In this document: positions 32,463 through 33,051 of the stretch, in pieces
Layout of the letters: each line of letters starts with the position of its first letter
Numbering within the stretch: position 1 is the stretch's first letter
Assembly: GCA_013215175.1 (NCBI GenBank)
Contig: JABSRH010000009.1
Location: 1-33,051, forward strand
Source of the DNA: Parvularculaceae bacterium
GTDB taxonomy: Bacteria; Pseudomonadota; Alphaproteobacteria; Caulobacterales; Parvularculaceae
DNA: 33,051 nt
Reading direction: 5' to 3'
Translations under genes and position numbers: made by a program
The notes under the pieces: model-generated
The model's database searches: none
What the model was told of the DNA's origin: nothing
Seen by the model: the letters and a program-made list of their open reading frames with translations, nothing else

Positions 32463-33051
32463 GTGTTCGACCTCCATCTCTCCAAAAGCCGCGCTGATGC
32501 TGAAGCGCTCGATCAAACCGACCCGTTAGCTGGCTGCCGAGAGCGGTTCGCGCTGCCCGAGGGCATGACCTATTTGGTCGGCCATTCCCTGGGCCCAGCG
32601 ACAAAAACGGCCTTGGAGCGCGTGGAACAGACGGCTCAGACCGACTGGGCCGAAGGCTTAGTCGGCTCGTGGAACAAAGCCGGCTGGATCGACCTTGCCG
32701 AGAAAGTCGGTGCGCGACTGGCTCAACTCATCGGTGTACCGCCAAGCTCTGTGATGGTGGGCGACAGTGTTTCGGTGAACCTCTTCAAGCTAGCCGTCGC
32801 CGCCTTACCCCTAGCACGGCATCGCTCGATCAGCGTCGAAGCCGATGATTTTTCTACGGATCAATATATCGCCGAGAGCGCCGCTCGAACAGCTGGCGCG
32901 CTGTTCCGCCGATTGCCCGAGGGATCGTCCTTAGCGGCGCTGCAAGAGGGCGGCGTGCTGATCAAGAGCGCGGTCAGTTATCGCTCAAGCGAGATTGTGG
33001 ACATCGCCGCCTATGAGCGAGCAGCCGAAGCATCGGGCGCTCAGATTATCT
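32463..33051 (+). CDS. kynU: Kynureninase, 5' part only
   Basis: The gene is cut by the right edge after 196 codons. Translation from GTG 32463 gives YLVGHSLGPATKTALERV, then SWNKAGWIDLAEKVGARLA, VGDSVSVNLFKLAVAAL and FSTDQYIAES, all in the order found in kynureninase (PLP-dependent, splits kynurenine into anthranilate and alanine). The PLP lysine lies beyond the edge. The first motif reads GHSLGP where GNSLG is usual. GTG has AGGTGAG upstream. Divergent from the arylformamidase-like lipoprotein, consistent with a tryptophan degradation locus. Confidence 0.88.
   Translation, partial: MFDLHLSKSRADAEALDQTDPLAGCRERFALPEGMTYLVGHSLGPATKTALERVEQTAQTDWAEGLVGSWNKAGWIDLAEKVGARLAQLIGVPPSSVMVGDSVSVNLFKLAVAALPLARHRSISVEADDFSTDQYIAESAARTAGALFRRLPEGSSLAALQEGGVLIKSAVSYRSSEIVDIAAYERAAEASGAQII

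Noticed and set aside
19671-33051. Direct pathway link between tryptophan halogenases and the kynurenine genes
   Set aside because: They are 8 kb apart, separated by unrelated operons on both strands; nothing in the sequence connects them beyond tryptophan in the names.

Overview
The window looks like chromosomal DNA from an aerobic, probably aquatic alphaproteobacterium (Caulobacterales/Parvularculales/Sphingomonadales type). Three things suggest this: a cbb3 oxidase locus in the order ccoNOQP-GHIS with FNR/FixK-type sites, a TonB receptor of the Xanthomonas/Caulobacter class, and a TonB receptor/halogenase/SapC/cupin cassette. Genus is not decidable by reading alone. Genes are tightly packed; no intergenic gap exceeds 300 bases. 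I saw no tRNA, rRNA, CRISPR array, insertion sequence or phage gene.

Left part (1-12.9 kb). A truncated acyl-CoA synthetase gene leaves the left edge on the minus strand and is divergent from a DcaP-like porin. Next is a DUF2189-type membrane protein behind a perfect FNR/FixK box; its 3' end overlaps the 3' end of ccoS. The minus-strand block ccoN-O-Q-P-G-H-I-S (10554 down to 2609) encodes the high-affinity cbb3 oxidase and its copper/heme assembly factors. A second FixK-like site lies upstream of ccoN. Divergent from ccoN is a small secreted Cys/His-rich protein. A LytS-type histidine kinase and a LytTR response regulator follow as a divergent pair.

Middle part (13.0-24.5 kb). This is a plus-strand beta-glucan (laminarin-like) utilisation locus: GH3 beta-glucosidase, GH16 endo-glucanase and a large TonB-dependent receptor. 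It continues into a flavin halogenase homologue, a SapC-family protein, an FIH/JmjC-like cupin and a second halogenase homologue, and ends at a 14-bp-stem hairpin. This four-gene cassette has no settled biological role and is the part of the window most likely to hide an undescribed system.

Right part (24.5-33 kb). A 1089-residue secreted protein with about ten Asp-box (BNR) repeats converges on the cassette. An NRAMP-fold transporter lacking the usual metal ligands is coupled to pxpA-pxpB-pxpC (ATP-dependent 5-oxoprolinase). Finally, a lipoprotein alpha/beta hydrolase resembling arylformamidase is divergent from a kynureninase gene cut by the right edge, suggesting tryptophan/kynurenine degradation.
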